From positions 1,178,001 to 1,242,000 of the forward strand of contig JANEZZ010001866.1 of NCBI GenBank assembly GCA_026122225.1: a stretch of DNA of 64,000 nucleotides, in the 5' to 3' direction. Source of the stretch: Heloderma charlesbogerti (Eukaryota; Chordata; Lepidosauria; Squamata; Helodermatidae). Below are positions 42,401 to 55,400 of this stretch, piece after piece. Below the pieces are notes generated by a model that saw nothing but the letters and a program-made list of their open reading frames with translations, made no database searches and had not been told where the DNA came from. The position numbers and the translations under genes were made by a program. Numbering within the stretch: position 1 is the first letter of the stretch; each line of letters starts with the position of its first letter.

Positions 42401-45400
42401 TCCACCAGGAGTTCTCTTGCTGTATCCCTCACCTGCTGGCTGGGGAACTGACAGAGCACGGAGGTGATGTTGCTGGCGTACTGTGCCATCACCTTCCGGA
42501 TCGATTTCTCCACCGATGGCGGGATCCGACCCGAAATGCTCGTCATGATGTCTTGCAGCTCCAGGAGGGGGAGGGATGGGTCCCGGAGCGTCTTCATCAG
42601 TTTGGAGACCCACTCTTTAATCTGAGCCAAGAAAAAAGAATAAAATGATCAGGGACTTGGAGAGTCCATGAATACACTGCGGACAGCTCCCATAATTCTT
42701 GACCACTGGCCATGGTGGGTGGGCTGATGGGAACTGTAGGACAACACATATGATTGCAGAAGGCAGTTCCTGCCCACAGGCTTACATTCTAATAGACACG
42801 ATACAAAGGAAAGAAAAGACCTTCTGCCTTCCAATTCTTGAAGTTACATGATCCCCGCAATATATTCTGATTGTCAGGGTGGACACTGAGCCCATAGAAT
42901 CCCAGAGTAGTTCTGATTCTGAGGAAGAGCAGTCGCTCCTGGGAGAGGAGCGCGCTCCTCTTTCCCAGGGCCAACAGCTGATGGAGATTCCTCCCACCAG
43001 CATTCCTAGCTTAGACAGCAGTCCTGGGAGTGACAGAGCGCGGGAAGCAGACTTGGTGGACGCGCGACGCCGACGCAGAGAGCGGCGCCAAATGGAGGGC
43101 GCAGAAAGGAGGCTTAGTGCCCGGTTGGCACGCAAACAACGGCTGCGCCCAGAGGATCCAAGGGAAAATGGGAGGGACTCTCCCTAGTCCTTAAGTTCAG
43201 GGGTCTGCCAGTAATTCCCTTTCAAACGGGGACCAACTGTTCCAACTTAGGGCATAGGTACTCTGCTGCTCATATGTAGTTGCTAACAGTAGAGTTGTTA
43301 AGTTGTAAAAGAGGAATAAAGCTTTGAAAAGAATCCATTTGTCTGTGTCTGGACTTGGCTACTGGATGAGACTGATAGAGGCCTCCAAGGAGCCCTTGAC
43401 ACTGATCTGGACAGCTGGGCCTCCCTACCTTTAAGAACTTACTTCACACAACGCGCTAACCTGCATTCAAGGTTCAGCATAGGGTGAGTGTGGATTGCTG
43501 CTGAACCATGGGTTGTTGCTGAAACGTGGGTTGTCGTGTTGTTTGAACCCAGCCATGATAACAAACCATTGTCTGTTAACCACGAACAACCCACAGTCCA
43601 CAACCCAACAACAAACCATGGGTTCTATTTAGAGTTCTGAATGGTTCTGACTGAAACCCGGAGCGAATTCACCACTCCACTGACATCAGTGCCACCAGCC
43701 TCCACTGGATACTAGAGCTTTAGCTTTGGGGCAGTATAGAAATGCAATAAATAAATAAGTACATCTGCATCCCTTCCAACCACTGAGTAAAACAATTTGG
43801 CTTCTACTGACTTTCTCCCTAGTACAGTATCGAAAACTATCTTCAGCTCCGTCAGTAAGAAAGACTGTCAATTTTCTCTCTGCTTCCAGTGCAAAAGGAA
43901 TCCTGGGTGCTTTACCCAAACTGGGGACAGTTCTAAGTAAATGGCTGGATTTGGGGGAAGTCTCCCAGCAGCCTTATTTGAATGTCTGCAGACCCTTCCT
44001 CCTCTGTCCCATCTCAAGAATGTGATCAGGCAGACACCACAACTTCAACAACAGGCCAGTATTTTTTGTCCCCCTCCCTTCTCCCCCACTCCACCCCCAC
44101 CCCACCCCCACCCCCCAACCTGCTTTTTCTGACATCATGTCTGATGAAGAGATCTGGAGATCTGGTTTTAAGGTGCCACAAGACTCTTTGTTTTTTCCCA
44201 CATTTTCTCTCTCTCCATAAAAAGAGATTATGTGAGTAGCTGTGTGACAAACAGCAGTATCACCCTGGAAAAAAGAATTAACAGGCTCTCTTCCAAACTG
44301 GAGAAATAAACTTTGGTCAATGGCCTTAATGGAAAGCCTAACGCACCAGGTCAGACAGGTTAGGTCTGAAAATTATAGAGGTTGTTTTTATGAAAGTTGG
44401 GAAGCTTTCATAAATTTCGCAAATAATGATGCTAACATGGTGTCTCCATTCTCATGCTGGAAAGATGTTTTGGGAGGAACAGAAAAGTGTAATCAATATG
44501 GTTAACAGTGAAAGGCAATGGGACACATAACCATCATATGCACATTTGTACCCCTAATTAATTGTAAAATATCATTGTTTAATCATGTGCAGTTCACGCA
44601 GTGATTGGCTAATGTTGTTTGTTGGTTTATAATGAAGGAATATGTTTTGTATTGACTTCATAAGAAAATAAATTAAAAAATATATTTTAAAATCAATAAA
44701 CACAAAACTTACCAATAAAACCAGTGGCCCAGACTTAAGGGAAGGCCAGCAAAAACAGGTGGACCTTCAGAGTTTTCTTGAAGATCTGCAAAGAAGGGGC
44801 CTGAAGAACCCCTGATGGAAGTTGATTCCGGAGGTGCGGGGCCACCCCTGAGAAGGCCCTCTCCCTTGCACTCACCAGCCTAACCGCTTAGCAGGGGGCA
44901 GGTGAGAAGGGCACTCAGGAAGAACAGCAAACGTCCCCTTACCTTGGTGCTGAAATATGGCTCTGGCAAGCAGTACCCATTCATGACATTCAAGAGGCTC
45001 TCCAGCACATTGTGGAACACCTGGTGCAATTTCTCACCGAGGATGGGCAGGGGCTGTTGAGGGGGAGCCCCCCTGTGAATAACTGGGCCTGGGGGGCAGA
45101 AGGAGGACAGAACAAAGGGAGGAGAGAGAGAAATTTTAGACCAGTGCTCAGAAAATAGCCACCCAGGAGCTGAATCTACAATGAGCTTTGGGGCAAGGAG
45201 GGTTTCCCAATTGTCAAGGCATCTTGGGATTAAAATTGGAGAAAACACTTCACTCTGACACACGCAAAAAGGTTGGCTTAGGTACCCTCAGAGGGGCTCA
45301 GCCGCCTGTGTGCATCACTGCTCTGAATGTGTCTGATTGGAAGGAGACAAGCTGAGAGTAGGGACTCATGCACAGATGCAACAGGCAGCCTCCTTGGAGA

Positions 45401-46415
45401 CCAGACTGTCATGCTGCATGTCTAAAACCAAGTGTGACTGGATCATTTAAGCCACACCCAATTTAGAAATGTGGCGAGATTCTTCAGCCCCTTCCCCAGG
45501 AATGGCTGACAAGGAGGAAGGAAGGCCAGAGCGGCTGTCATGCAGAGACCCAGCAGGCAGCCTCCTTTGAGTGGGCAATGTGGGAAGCTTTGGAGCCACA
45601 GCCAGCATTTTGTGAGAGGTTTTAAAGGAAGGGGTAAAGCTGCCGGAAAGTTATTAGCCATAGCAAAGGGAGACTCCAGGCTCTTTCCTAGGAGAGGCAG
45701 CAAGCTGCTCTGGGAAGAGGCTCGGCCTCAGTGATCTCCAAGTAATGTAAGAGCAACCTGGCTGGATCAGAGCAATGGTCTATCTAGCCCAGCATCCTGG
45801 TGGCCACAGTGGCCAACCAGACCGGTAGCCCCTCCATAAGCTTGTCTAACTCCCTTTCAAGGCCATTTAAGCTGCAACCAAGAAGATTGCCCTTGCCAAA
45901 AGAAACCATTGTTCTTCTGGCATTGGCGCGCCTTGCAAGAGGGCACCTCTCCTCCTGACCTCAGTGGATGGGAGGAGGCAACACACACACACACTACTCA
46001 CAAGAGTGAAGAACTGCTTAGAACGCAGCTCAGGACATCCAGCAAGCTCCTACGGTTACTGGGGGCCAAAGCAGTGAGACAAAGAGCCGAGAAGTGTGTG
46101 TGTTTCACTCCCCAGCAGCCTCCACTCCAGCCTTCCACAACCTGATGCGCTCCAGATGTGCTGGACTGCAACTCCCATCATGGTCATGCTGATGGGGAAG
46201 GATGGGAGTTGCAGTCCAACACATCTGGAGCGTGGCAGGTTGGAGAAGGCTGATCTATCCACTCACCAGGTGAACTTTGGTGGGGTCATCCAACTCGAGC
46301 CTCGCTATAACACAGCCCGCCTCCAGCAGTGTGCCTGGCCGCTTCACGTAATGGATGATGCCTGATTCCTCCACCGCCAAGCTCACCACCATCTTCATCA
46401 CCTGTGTGCATGTGT

Positions 46416-46449
<34 letters not shown>

Positions 46450-49400
46450 ACAAGAGCTTCATGTTTCTAGTGCTTACTAGATCCAGAAATAAAACTGGGA
46501 TAGATATTGGCTGAGAAATATTTTGCTTTAGGTCTGGTGCCTGTTATAGCAATAGCAGGCATTAGATTAGAAGAGGTGGTGTTCACCATCTGCAGTTTTT
46601 AGAAGTAGTTGTATAAATGTCCAGGAAAGGGGTTGTGCGTGGAGGCAGCTTTTATTCTTTCTTTCAAACATTTCTATCCTGCCCTATATCATTAAGATCT
46701 CAGGGTGGCATACAGATAAAATCAATGTAAACAGTATAAAACAATAAATAATTTAAACACCTAAAAACATATTAAACAAGCTAAAACCAGTTAAAATCTA
46801 AACAATAAAAAAGTTAAAACAATGTGCTAGGGAATGCATTTAGGGAATGCTAGGGAGTGAAACGTTATCTAGTTGCTTGCTTCATTCTCACCCACCCCCA
46901 CAGCTGGCACAACCAGAATGATGCCAAACACACACACACACACACACACACATTTTCATCCTTTTTATTTTTAAAGTTTGAGCAACCACCACCAATTGCT
47001 GCTTTACATTCTCAAGAGTAATGGCAGCTCCACGAAATTCTAGCCAGTGCTTTCCAGCTGGTCTGATTCTAAGGCGTACCTCTATTTCTGCATAGCTGTG
47101 ACCCACACAGACATGACCTCCGTCATCTACCATGTACTGCAGGAGCTTTCCAGCAGACGGCGATCGAAGCAAGGTGGGGTCGCTCTCCTTCTCGAAGTTG
47201 CAGGTTTTATTGCCAATGGTGATGCGATATCTGAAGAGAGGAGAAAGCTTCTTAGGACTGTTAATGGCTATATCCTGTCAGAGAGAAGGCTGCCCACCAA
47301 TGCTCCTTCGTTCAAACCAATCCATCTATTGCTACCAAGGCTGTCATTTCAGCCTCCCAGGACGCTGACCTTAAAGTGACTATTACAGGGCAAAGAAACG
47401 TCAAAGGGGGATGAGAGAGAGAGAGAGAGAGAGACTGCTGACTGAGACATCATCAACAGGTTTAATTCTTGCTTGAATTGGGATAAAGGATTTTTATCAC
47501 AGTATATGTGTTAATTGGCTTACCTAGTGCCAGGATGTTTGTGTTATCAGCAGCAACTGCACTGTGAATGACCACTATTAATAATGGTAATAACATCATT
47601 GTCACTTTCTGTATTTAATTTCCTTCTGACCTCATTGTTTACAATTCGTCCGTCCCCCACCCTCCCCATCGTATGTACTGAATATAAACCTTTCCATATT
47701 ACTCCATGCATCTGATGCTGTGATGAAGTGGACTATACCTATGCCAGAGTAAATTTGTTCGTTTTAAAGGTGCCACAAGACTCTGTCGTTTTTACATGAA
47801 TAAAAGAAATCGTAAAAGTTGATCGTATTCATTTTAGGGCACAACCCTACGCAAGTTTTGACAGAAAAAAGTCCTGCAACTCCCAGCATCCGTCAACCAG
47901 TAGGGATGTATGAGAATTCCTATTGGGGTGAAAACTCAATGGATTTTTCCTGGCAGATTTCATTCCGTTTCCCCCCACTGGCATCGACTCAATCTGTAGC
48001 GAGTTGAGCCAATACACGGATTCAATTTTTTGTAAGAAATGGCAGCAATTAGTGCAAATTGGGGGGGGGGTTGGTGGATCTTGAAATTTGCGCAAATGGG
48101 GGTAATTTTTTTCTTTTGAAATTCTCCCTGGTCTTTTGAAAGTGCACAGGAGCACACTTTCACCAGTCTGATATGTGTAGTCTTGCCTTGTCAATGTCTT
48201 TGCATGTTGCAGCTTTCAATGGAAGCACTGAAGTGGAGTAGGTAACCTACAAGGAAACTGCCAAGGCAAGACTGCATATCAGCTAATTTGTGCACAGTAG
48301 GGAAGGACCAGGGGAAAAATAATGGTAAGACATTTAATAGCAAGAGGATTACATTGCCAAGTGGAAGATATTGTGTGTGTGTCCCCCCCGTTCCCCCCCC
48401 CTTTGGCACACTTACTTCGTTCACATTTTTTTCTTTTTCAGTGCTTCTGAATTGCGCAAACAGGTTCTGCCTTTGTCTTTACCATAACTGTGTGCAAATT
48501 AGCCTATATGCAGTCTTCCCTTGTCAGTTACCTTGTATGTTACCTACTCCACTTCTGTGCTCCTCTTGACAGATGAGGTGTACAAGGAAACTGAGAAGGC
48601 AAGACCACACATATTGAACAGCTGAATCTGTGCTCTGGGACACTAGTGAAAGACCGGGGTAAATTAAAAACAAATGACCCCATTTGCAGAAATTTCAAGA
48701 TTAAAAAAAAAAATCAATTTCTGCAAATTACCATTGGGCAATTGGCAGGACCCGGAAAAAGAAATGCACTAAACATCTCTGGAATCAGGAAAATAAAACT
48801 GCTACAGTCTGCTGCCACTTACTGGAACGAGAACACTGCAGAATCCTGCTGGGTTCAAATGGATTGGAATTCCCAGTGTCTCACATCCCTACCAACCAGC
48901 CATGCTGGGAGAGTGCTGTAGAACTTTTTCTGTCTAAACATGCATAGGATCGCACCCTTAATCAATTTACAGTGTCAATAAATGTGCACCCCAAAGTGAG
49001 AATTGTACCACTGGATCAACATGCATAAGCTCCTAGCTGGTTCTGCTGTTGTTTAGCCACAGGCCACTGCAACACTTAATAATGAACAAACTACGGTGCA
49101 GACACAGCAAAACATCTTGTCTGCGTTATATGGCCATAAACAGCTTCTCTCACTGGTTTGGCCAGCCTTCTCCAACCTGGTGCCCTTCAGATGTGTGGGA
49201 CTGCTACCCCCATCATTCCCAGCCACCATGGTTATTGGCAACACCACAGTCACACGCAGCAACTCTGAAGTCACACGCAGCAACACCACAGTCAGCACGC
49301 TCCACCTACCGGTCAGTTTCTTCTTTCATGTACGTGGTGTAACTGTTGCCGTCATAGGAGAGCAGAAGTCCCCCATCGTTCAACCTGTGCACATCAATCT

Positions 49401-52400
49401 CGATGTGGGAGTTATTCATTAAGATCACATAGGTGGTCAGGGACTGACGAGCGACCTGTCCACGCACCACAGAAACAAAAAGAAAGGACTTCTTGCTTCC
49501 CCTCCAAAATGGGTTAAAGGGTCTACGTAAAAGGGGAAGAAACCCAAATAGTCTTCATCTCCCCTGCTGCTAGTAGACAGACTATTTTCTGCCTTCAGTC
49601 TATGCAAATCTGGGTCAACCCTTTGCAAGCATTACCTTAAGAGTGTATTTCATGCCTTCGTAAATAAGCTCCACATCAACAATGTTCAGAAGCGAGGCTG
49701 CTGGCAAGACCTGGCCCCTGAAAGATGAACCAATCTTTTAGATTTTTGTACAAAAAGTGTCCTGCAGTCCTCCTCCCCACACCCCCTGTTACTCTTCATA
49801 ACCTTTTGAAGGCAGGTCACAATAATAAGCATTTATATAGCTCTTTGGAATACTCTAAAGTATTCTAATCTAAAGGTACCGAGATAATGTATGTGAAGAT
49901 AATGTGTGTCTTCACATACATTATCTTGGTAATCATTACAACAATCCAGTAATGCAGGCCAACGTGTTAGTCACTGAACCTAAGAGGTATGAATATCAGA
50001 ATATGTGTGTTCAGTGCAGATACTCAATCTGAGTACATGTCACAGAGGCCTCCTGATTGGCCCCAGCTCCTTCGTACATGAATCTGTAACAGAACATATA
50101 TTGCACAGCTCAGGACCACAGTACCTACTGGAACGCCTCTCCTGGCATGAACCGACCCATACGCTACGCTACGCATCTAAGGCCCTCCTCCGGGAGCCTC
50201 CTCCAAGGGAGGCTCGCAGGGTGGCAACAAGGGGGAGGGCCTTCTCCATGGTGGCCCCCTCATTTATGGAATAATCTCCCCGATGAGGCCTGCCTGGTGC
50301 TAACGCTGTCATCTTTTCAGCATCAGTTTAAAACTGCCCTCTTCTCTCAGGTGTTTGGCAGCATATAATGAGTCTCTTTAATTGCCTCTGGCTGATAATT
50401 TTAAGTTGTTTTAGACACATGTTGTTGTTGTATGTGCTATTTGTCCTGTGTCATTACATGAATGGTTTTATACTTTATGTAATGTATTTTAATGGTTTTT
50501 AATTCTCATGAACCCAGAGAGCCTCGGCTATGGGGCAGTATAGAAATATAATGAATGAAATGAAAATATCTTCCCCAATATACTGTATAAAATGACCAGC
50601 AGCAGATCACAAGTCAGCAAACCCGGGAGGAAGAAGTACCTTAATGAAGGGAAGAGGTGCAATACCTCACCACCTCCACAGGTCAGGGGTGGGGAAACGT
50701 TTTCAGCTCAAGGGCCAAATTGTAAAATGGCAAAGATCTCGGGGGCCACATTCCATCCGGACAGAGCCAAAGGTAGAGTTGGCAAAGCCAAAGGTAATTG
50801 CTATCATTTAAGTCTACTCAGAAGTAAGCAGGACTGGATCACTCAGCACCCTTTCAAACAGCATCCCAAATACCAAGCCGTTGCATAGCTACTCACAAGC
50901 AAACAAGTCTCCTGCCTGCAAAAGGCACAGCTCAAAATCTTTGAAACAGCTTGATTCTTTGAAACACCTCTTATCTTTCACTGGAGATAACAGCAGAAGA
51001 TGTTGTTGTTCAGTTGTTCAGCCGTGTCCGACTCTTTGTGACCCCATGGACCATAGCACAGCAGGCCTTCCTGTCCTGCGCTCTCTCCCGGAGTGAGCTC
51101 AAGTCCATATTCATTGCATCGGTGATGCTATCTAGCCATCTCATCCTCTGCCGTCCCCTTCTCCTTTTGCCTTCAGTCTTTCCCAGCATCAGGGTCTTTT
51201 CCAGAGAGTTTTCTCTTCGCATTAGGTGGCCAAAATATTTCAGCTTCAGTATCTGTCCTTCCAATGAGCACTCAGGGTTGATTTCCTTTAGGATGGACTG
51301 ATTTGACCTCCTTGCAGTCCAGGGGACTTGTAAGAGTCTTCTCCAGCACCACAGTTCGAAAGCATCGATTCTTCGGCGCTCAGCCTTCCTTATAGTCCAG
51401 CGCTCACAGCAATATGCTGCTACTGGGAAAACCATAGCTTTGATTATACGAATCTTTGTCGGCAAGGTGATGTCTCTGCTTCTTACTATGCTGTCTAGGT
51501 TGGCCATAGCTTTCCTCCCAAGGAGCAAGCGTCTTTTAGTTTCATGGCTACAGTCAACGTCTGCAGTGATCTTGGAGCCCAAGAAAATAAAATCTGTCAC
51601 TGCTTCCATTTCTTCCCCTTCCATATGCCAGGAAGTGATGGGGCCAGATGCCATGATCTTCGTTTTTTTAATGTTGAGTTTCAAACCAGCTTTTGCACTC
51701 TCCTCTTTCACCCTCAACAAGAGGCTCTTGAGATCCTCTTCGCTTTCTGCCATTAGGGTGGTATCATCTGCATATCGGAGGTTGTTGATAATTCTCCCGG
51801 CAATCTTAATTCCGACCTGTGATTCATCCAGCCCGGCGTTTCTCATGATGTACTCTGCATATAAGTTAAATAAGCAGGGTGACAATATGCAGCCTTGTCG
51901 TACTCCTTTCCCAATTTTGAACCAATCGGTTGTTCCATGTCTGGTTCTTACTGTTGCTTCTTGACCCTCGTACAGGTTTCTCAGGAGACAGGTAAGGTGG
52001 TCTGGTACCCCATCTCTTTCAGAATTTGCCAGAGTTTGTTGTGATCCACACAATCAAAGGCTTTAGCGTAGTCAATGAAGCAGAGATAGATGTTTTTCTG
52101 GAATTCTCTTGCTTTCTCTATGATCCAGCGAATGTTGGCGATATGATCTCTAGTTCCTCTGCCTCTTCAAAACCCAGCTTGTACTTCCGGTAGTTCTCGG
52201 TTCACATACTGCTGAAGCCTAGCTTGTAGGATTTTGAGCATCACCTTTCTGGCATGTGAAATGAGCGCAATTGTGCGGTAGTTTGAACACTCTTTGGCGT
52301 TGCCCTTCTTTGGAATTGGGATGTAAACTGACCTTTTCCAGTCTTGTGGCCATTGTTGAGTGTTCCAAATTTGTTGGCATATTGAGTGCAGCACTTTAAC

Positions 52401-55400
52401 AGCATCATCTTTTAGGATCTTAAATAGCTCAGCTGGAATACTGTCATCTCCACTAGCTTTGTTGTTAGTAATGCTTCCTAAGGTCTACTTGACTCCACTC
52501 TTGAGGATGTCCGGCTCAAGTTCAGTGACCACACTATCATGGCTATCAGGGGCATTCAGATCTTTCCTGTATAGTTCTTCTGTGTATTCTTGCAACCTCT
52601 TCTTAATCTCCTCTGCTTCTGTTAGGTCCCTGCCTTCTTTGTCCTTTATCATGCCCGTCTTTGCACAAAACGTTCCCTTGAGATCTCCGATTTTCTTGAA
52701 GAGATCTCTAGTCTTTCCCATTCTGTTGTTTTCCTCGATTTCTTTCAGTTGTTCATTTAAGAAGGCCTTCTTGTCTCTCCTTGCTATTCTCTGGAACTCT
52801 GCATTCAGTTGGATAGATCTTCCCCTTTCTCCCTTGCTTTTCACTTCCCTTCTTTCTTCAGCTACTTGTAAAGCCTCATCAGACAGACACTTTGCTTGCT
52901 TGCATTTCTTTTTCTTGGGGATGGATTGAGTTGCTGCCTCCTGAACAACGTTACGGACCTCCATCCATAGTTCCTCAGGCACTCTGTCTATCAGGTCTAA
53001 TCCCTTAAATCTATTCCTCACCTCCACTGTATATTCATAAGGGATATGATTTAAGTCATACCTGAAGGGTTTAGTGGTTTTCCCTACGTTCTTCAATTTA
53101 AGCCGGAATTTTGCAACAAGAAGCTCATGATCTGAGCCACAGTCAGCTCCAGCTCTTGTTCTGACTGACTGTATAGAGCTTCTCCATCTTTGCCTGCAAA
53201 GGATATAATCAATCTGATTTCGATATTGACCATCTGGTGATGTCCATGTGTAGAGTCGCCTCTTGTGCTGTTGGAAGAGAGTGTTTGCTATGATCAGCAT
53301 GTTCTCTTGGCAAAACTCGATTAGCCTTTGTCCTGCTTCATTTTGTACACCAAGGCCATGCTTGCCTGTTATCCCGGTGATTTCTTGACTTCCTACTTTA
53401 GCATTCCAATCCCCTATGATGAAGAGGACCTCTTTTTTTGGTGTTAGTTCTAGAAGGTGTTGTAGGTCTTCATAGAACCGATCAACCTGAGCTTCTTTGG
53501 CCTCAGTGGTTGGGGCATAGACTTGAATTACTGTGATGTTGAATGGTTTGCCTTGGAGTCGTACTGAGATCATTCTATCGTTTTTGAGATTTTTATTTAT
53601 TGCATTTATTGTACCCCAGTACTGCTTTTCCCACCCTTTTGTTGACTATGAGTGCTACTCCATTTCTTCTAAGGGATTCTTGCCCACAGTAGTAGATATG
53701 ATGGTCACCTGAATTAAATTTGCCCATGTCCTTGTCCATTTTAGTTCGCTGATTCCCAAGATGTCGATGTTCAATCTTGCCATCTCATGTTTGACCACCT
53801 CCAGCTTACCTTGATTCATTGATCTGACATTCCAGGTTCCTAAACAATATTGTTCTTTACAACATCGGACTTTCTTTTCACCACCAGACACATCCACAGC
53901 TGAGTGTCCTTTCAGCTTTGGCCCAGCCGCTTCACTCTTTCTGGCGCTACTTGGAAATACCCTCTGCTCTTCCCCAGTAGTATATTGGACACCTTTTTAT
54001 TTATTTATTTATTATTAAATTTATTAATCGCCCATCTGGCTGGTCACCCAGCCACTCTGGGCGATGTACAACATACAATAAAACAGTTTAAAACAATAAA
54101 ATTCTACAATAAAAACATTTCCTAAAATACCCTAACCCACCCCAAATGCCTGCCTGAACAACCACGTTTTTAATGCTCGACGGAAGCTCATTTAAGAGGG
54201 GGCATGATGGAGTTCCCTAGGGAGGGAGTTCCACAGAGTGGGGGCCACCACAGAAAAGGCCCTCTCCCTCATCCCCACCAGTCTAGCTGTCCTGGCTGAT
54301 GGGAAGAGAGAAGGCCATCCGAGGCTGATCTTGTTAAGCGGCCTGTCTGGTGCTGCTGGAGGCACTCCTTAAGATAGGCTGGGCCGGAACCATATAGGGT
54401 TTTAAAGGTCAAAACCAACACCTTGAATTTGGCCCGGAAAACAACTGGTAACCAGTGCAACTCCTTCAGCACTGGAGTGATGTGATCTTGCCGGCGGCTG
54501 CCTTTAATCAGGCGAGCCGTTGCGTTCTGTACCAGCTGCAGTTTCCGAACCGTCTTCAAGGGTAACCCCACATAGAGCGCATTACAGTAGTCTAAACGAG
54601 AGGAGACCAGGGCATGTACTACCGATGGGAGCAGATGGTCGGGAAGGAAGGGGCGCAGCCGCCGTATCAGATGGAGTTGATACAGCACTGTCCGGCTCAC
54701 AGCTGACACCTGAGCCTCCATGGACAGCTGGGAGTCCAAAATGACCCCCAGGCTGCGGACCTGGTCTTTCAAGGGTAGCCGTACCCCATTCAACACCAGG
54801 TCAACATCCCCCAGCCTCCTCTTGTCTCCCACCAAAAGTACCTCGGTCTTGTCAGGGTTCAGCTTCAGCTTATTCCTCCCCATTCAGCCACTCACCGTCT
54901 CCAGACATTTGGACAGGGATTCTACGGCCAACCTTGGTGAAGATTTGAATGAGAGGTAGAGCTGCATGTCATCCGCATATTGATGACACTGCACCCCAAA
55001 CCTCCTGATGATAGCCCCCAGTGGCTTCACATAGATGTTAAATAGCATCGGGGAGAGGATGGAACCCTGTGGCACCCCACAAGTAAGTGGCCACAGGTCC
55101 GAAACCTCCTCTCCCAGTGCTACCCTCTGGTACCTGCCGGACAGGAAGGACCGGAACCACCGCAATACAGTGTCTCCAATGCCCAACCCCTCCAGGCGGT
55201 CCAGGAGGATACCGTGGTCAACGGTATCAAAAGCCGCTGAGAGGTCGAGGAGAACAAGGAAGGAGCATTCACCCCTATCCACAGCCCTCCTCATATCATC
55301 CACCAAGGCGACCAAGGCCGTTTCTGTCCCATGCCCAGGCCTGAAGCCCGACTGAAATGGGTCTAGATAATCAGTTTCTTCCAAGTGTGCCTTCAACTGC

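Noticed and set aside
42879..43187. 102-codon Glu/Ser- and Arg-rich ORF as a host gene
   Set aside because: It lies wholly inside a solo LTR with a 5-bp target duplication; kept only as a finding.
44943..45088. Alternative acceptor explaining the frame break
   Set aside because: The AG sites at the exon start (after CCCCCAG, GCCCAG and TTCACAG) were each tested; none gives phase 0 into the downstream [15 protein letters not shown] frame.
46416..49000. CRISPR-like or tandem regulatory array
   Set aside because: The repeats are simple dinucleotide/tetranucleotide runs and one large inverted repeat; there are no regularly spaced direct repeats with unique spacers.
51010..53573. Long minus-strand ORFs as a host protein-coding gene
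   Set aside because: Motifs identify BovB endonuclease-reverse transcriptase, bounded by target duplications and broken by stops and frameshifts.
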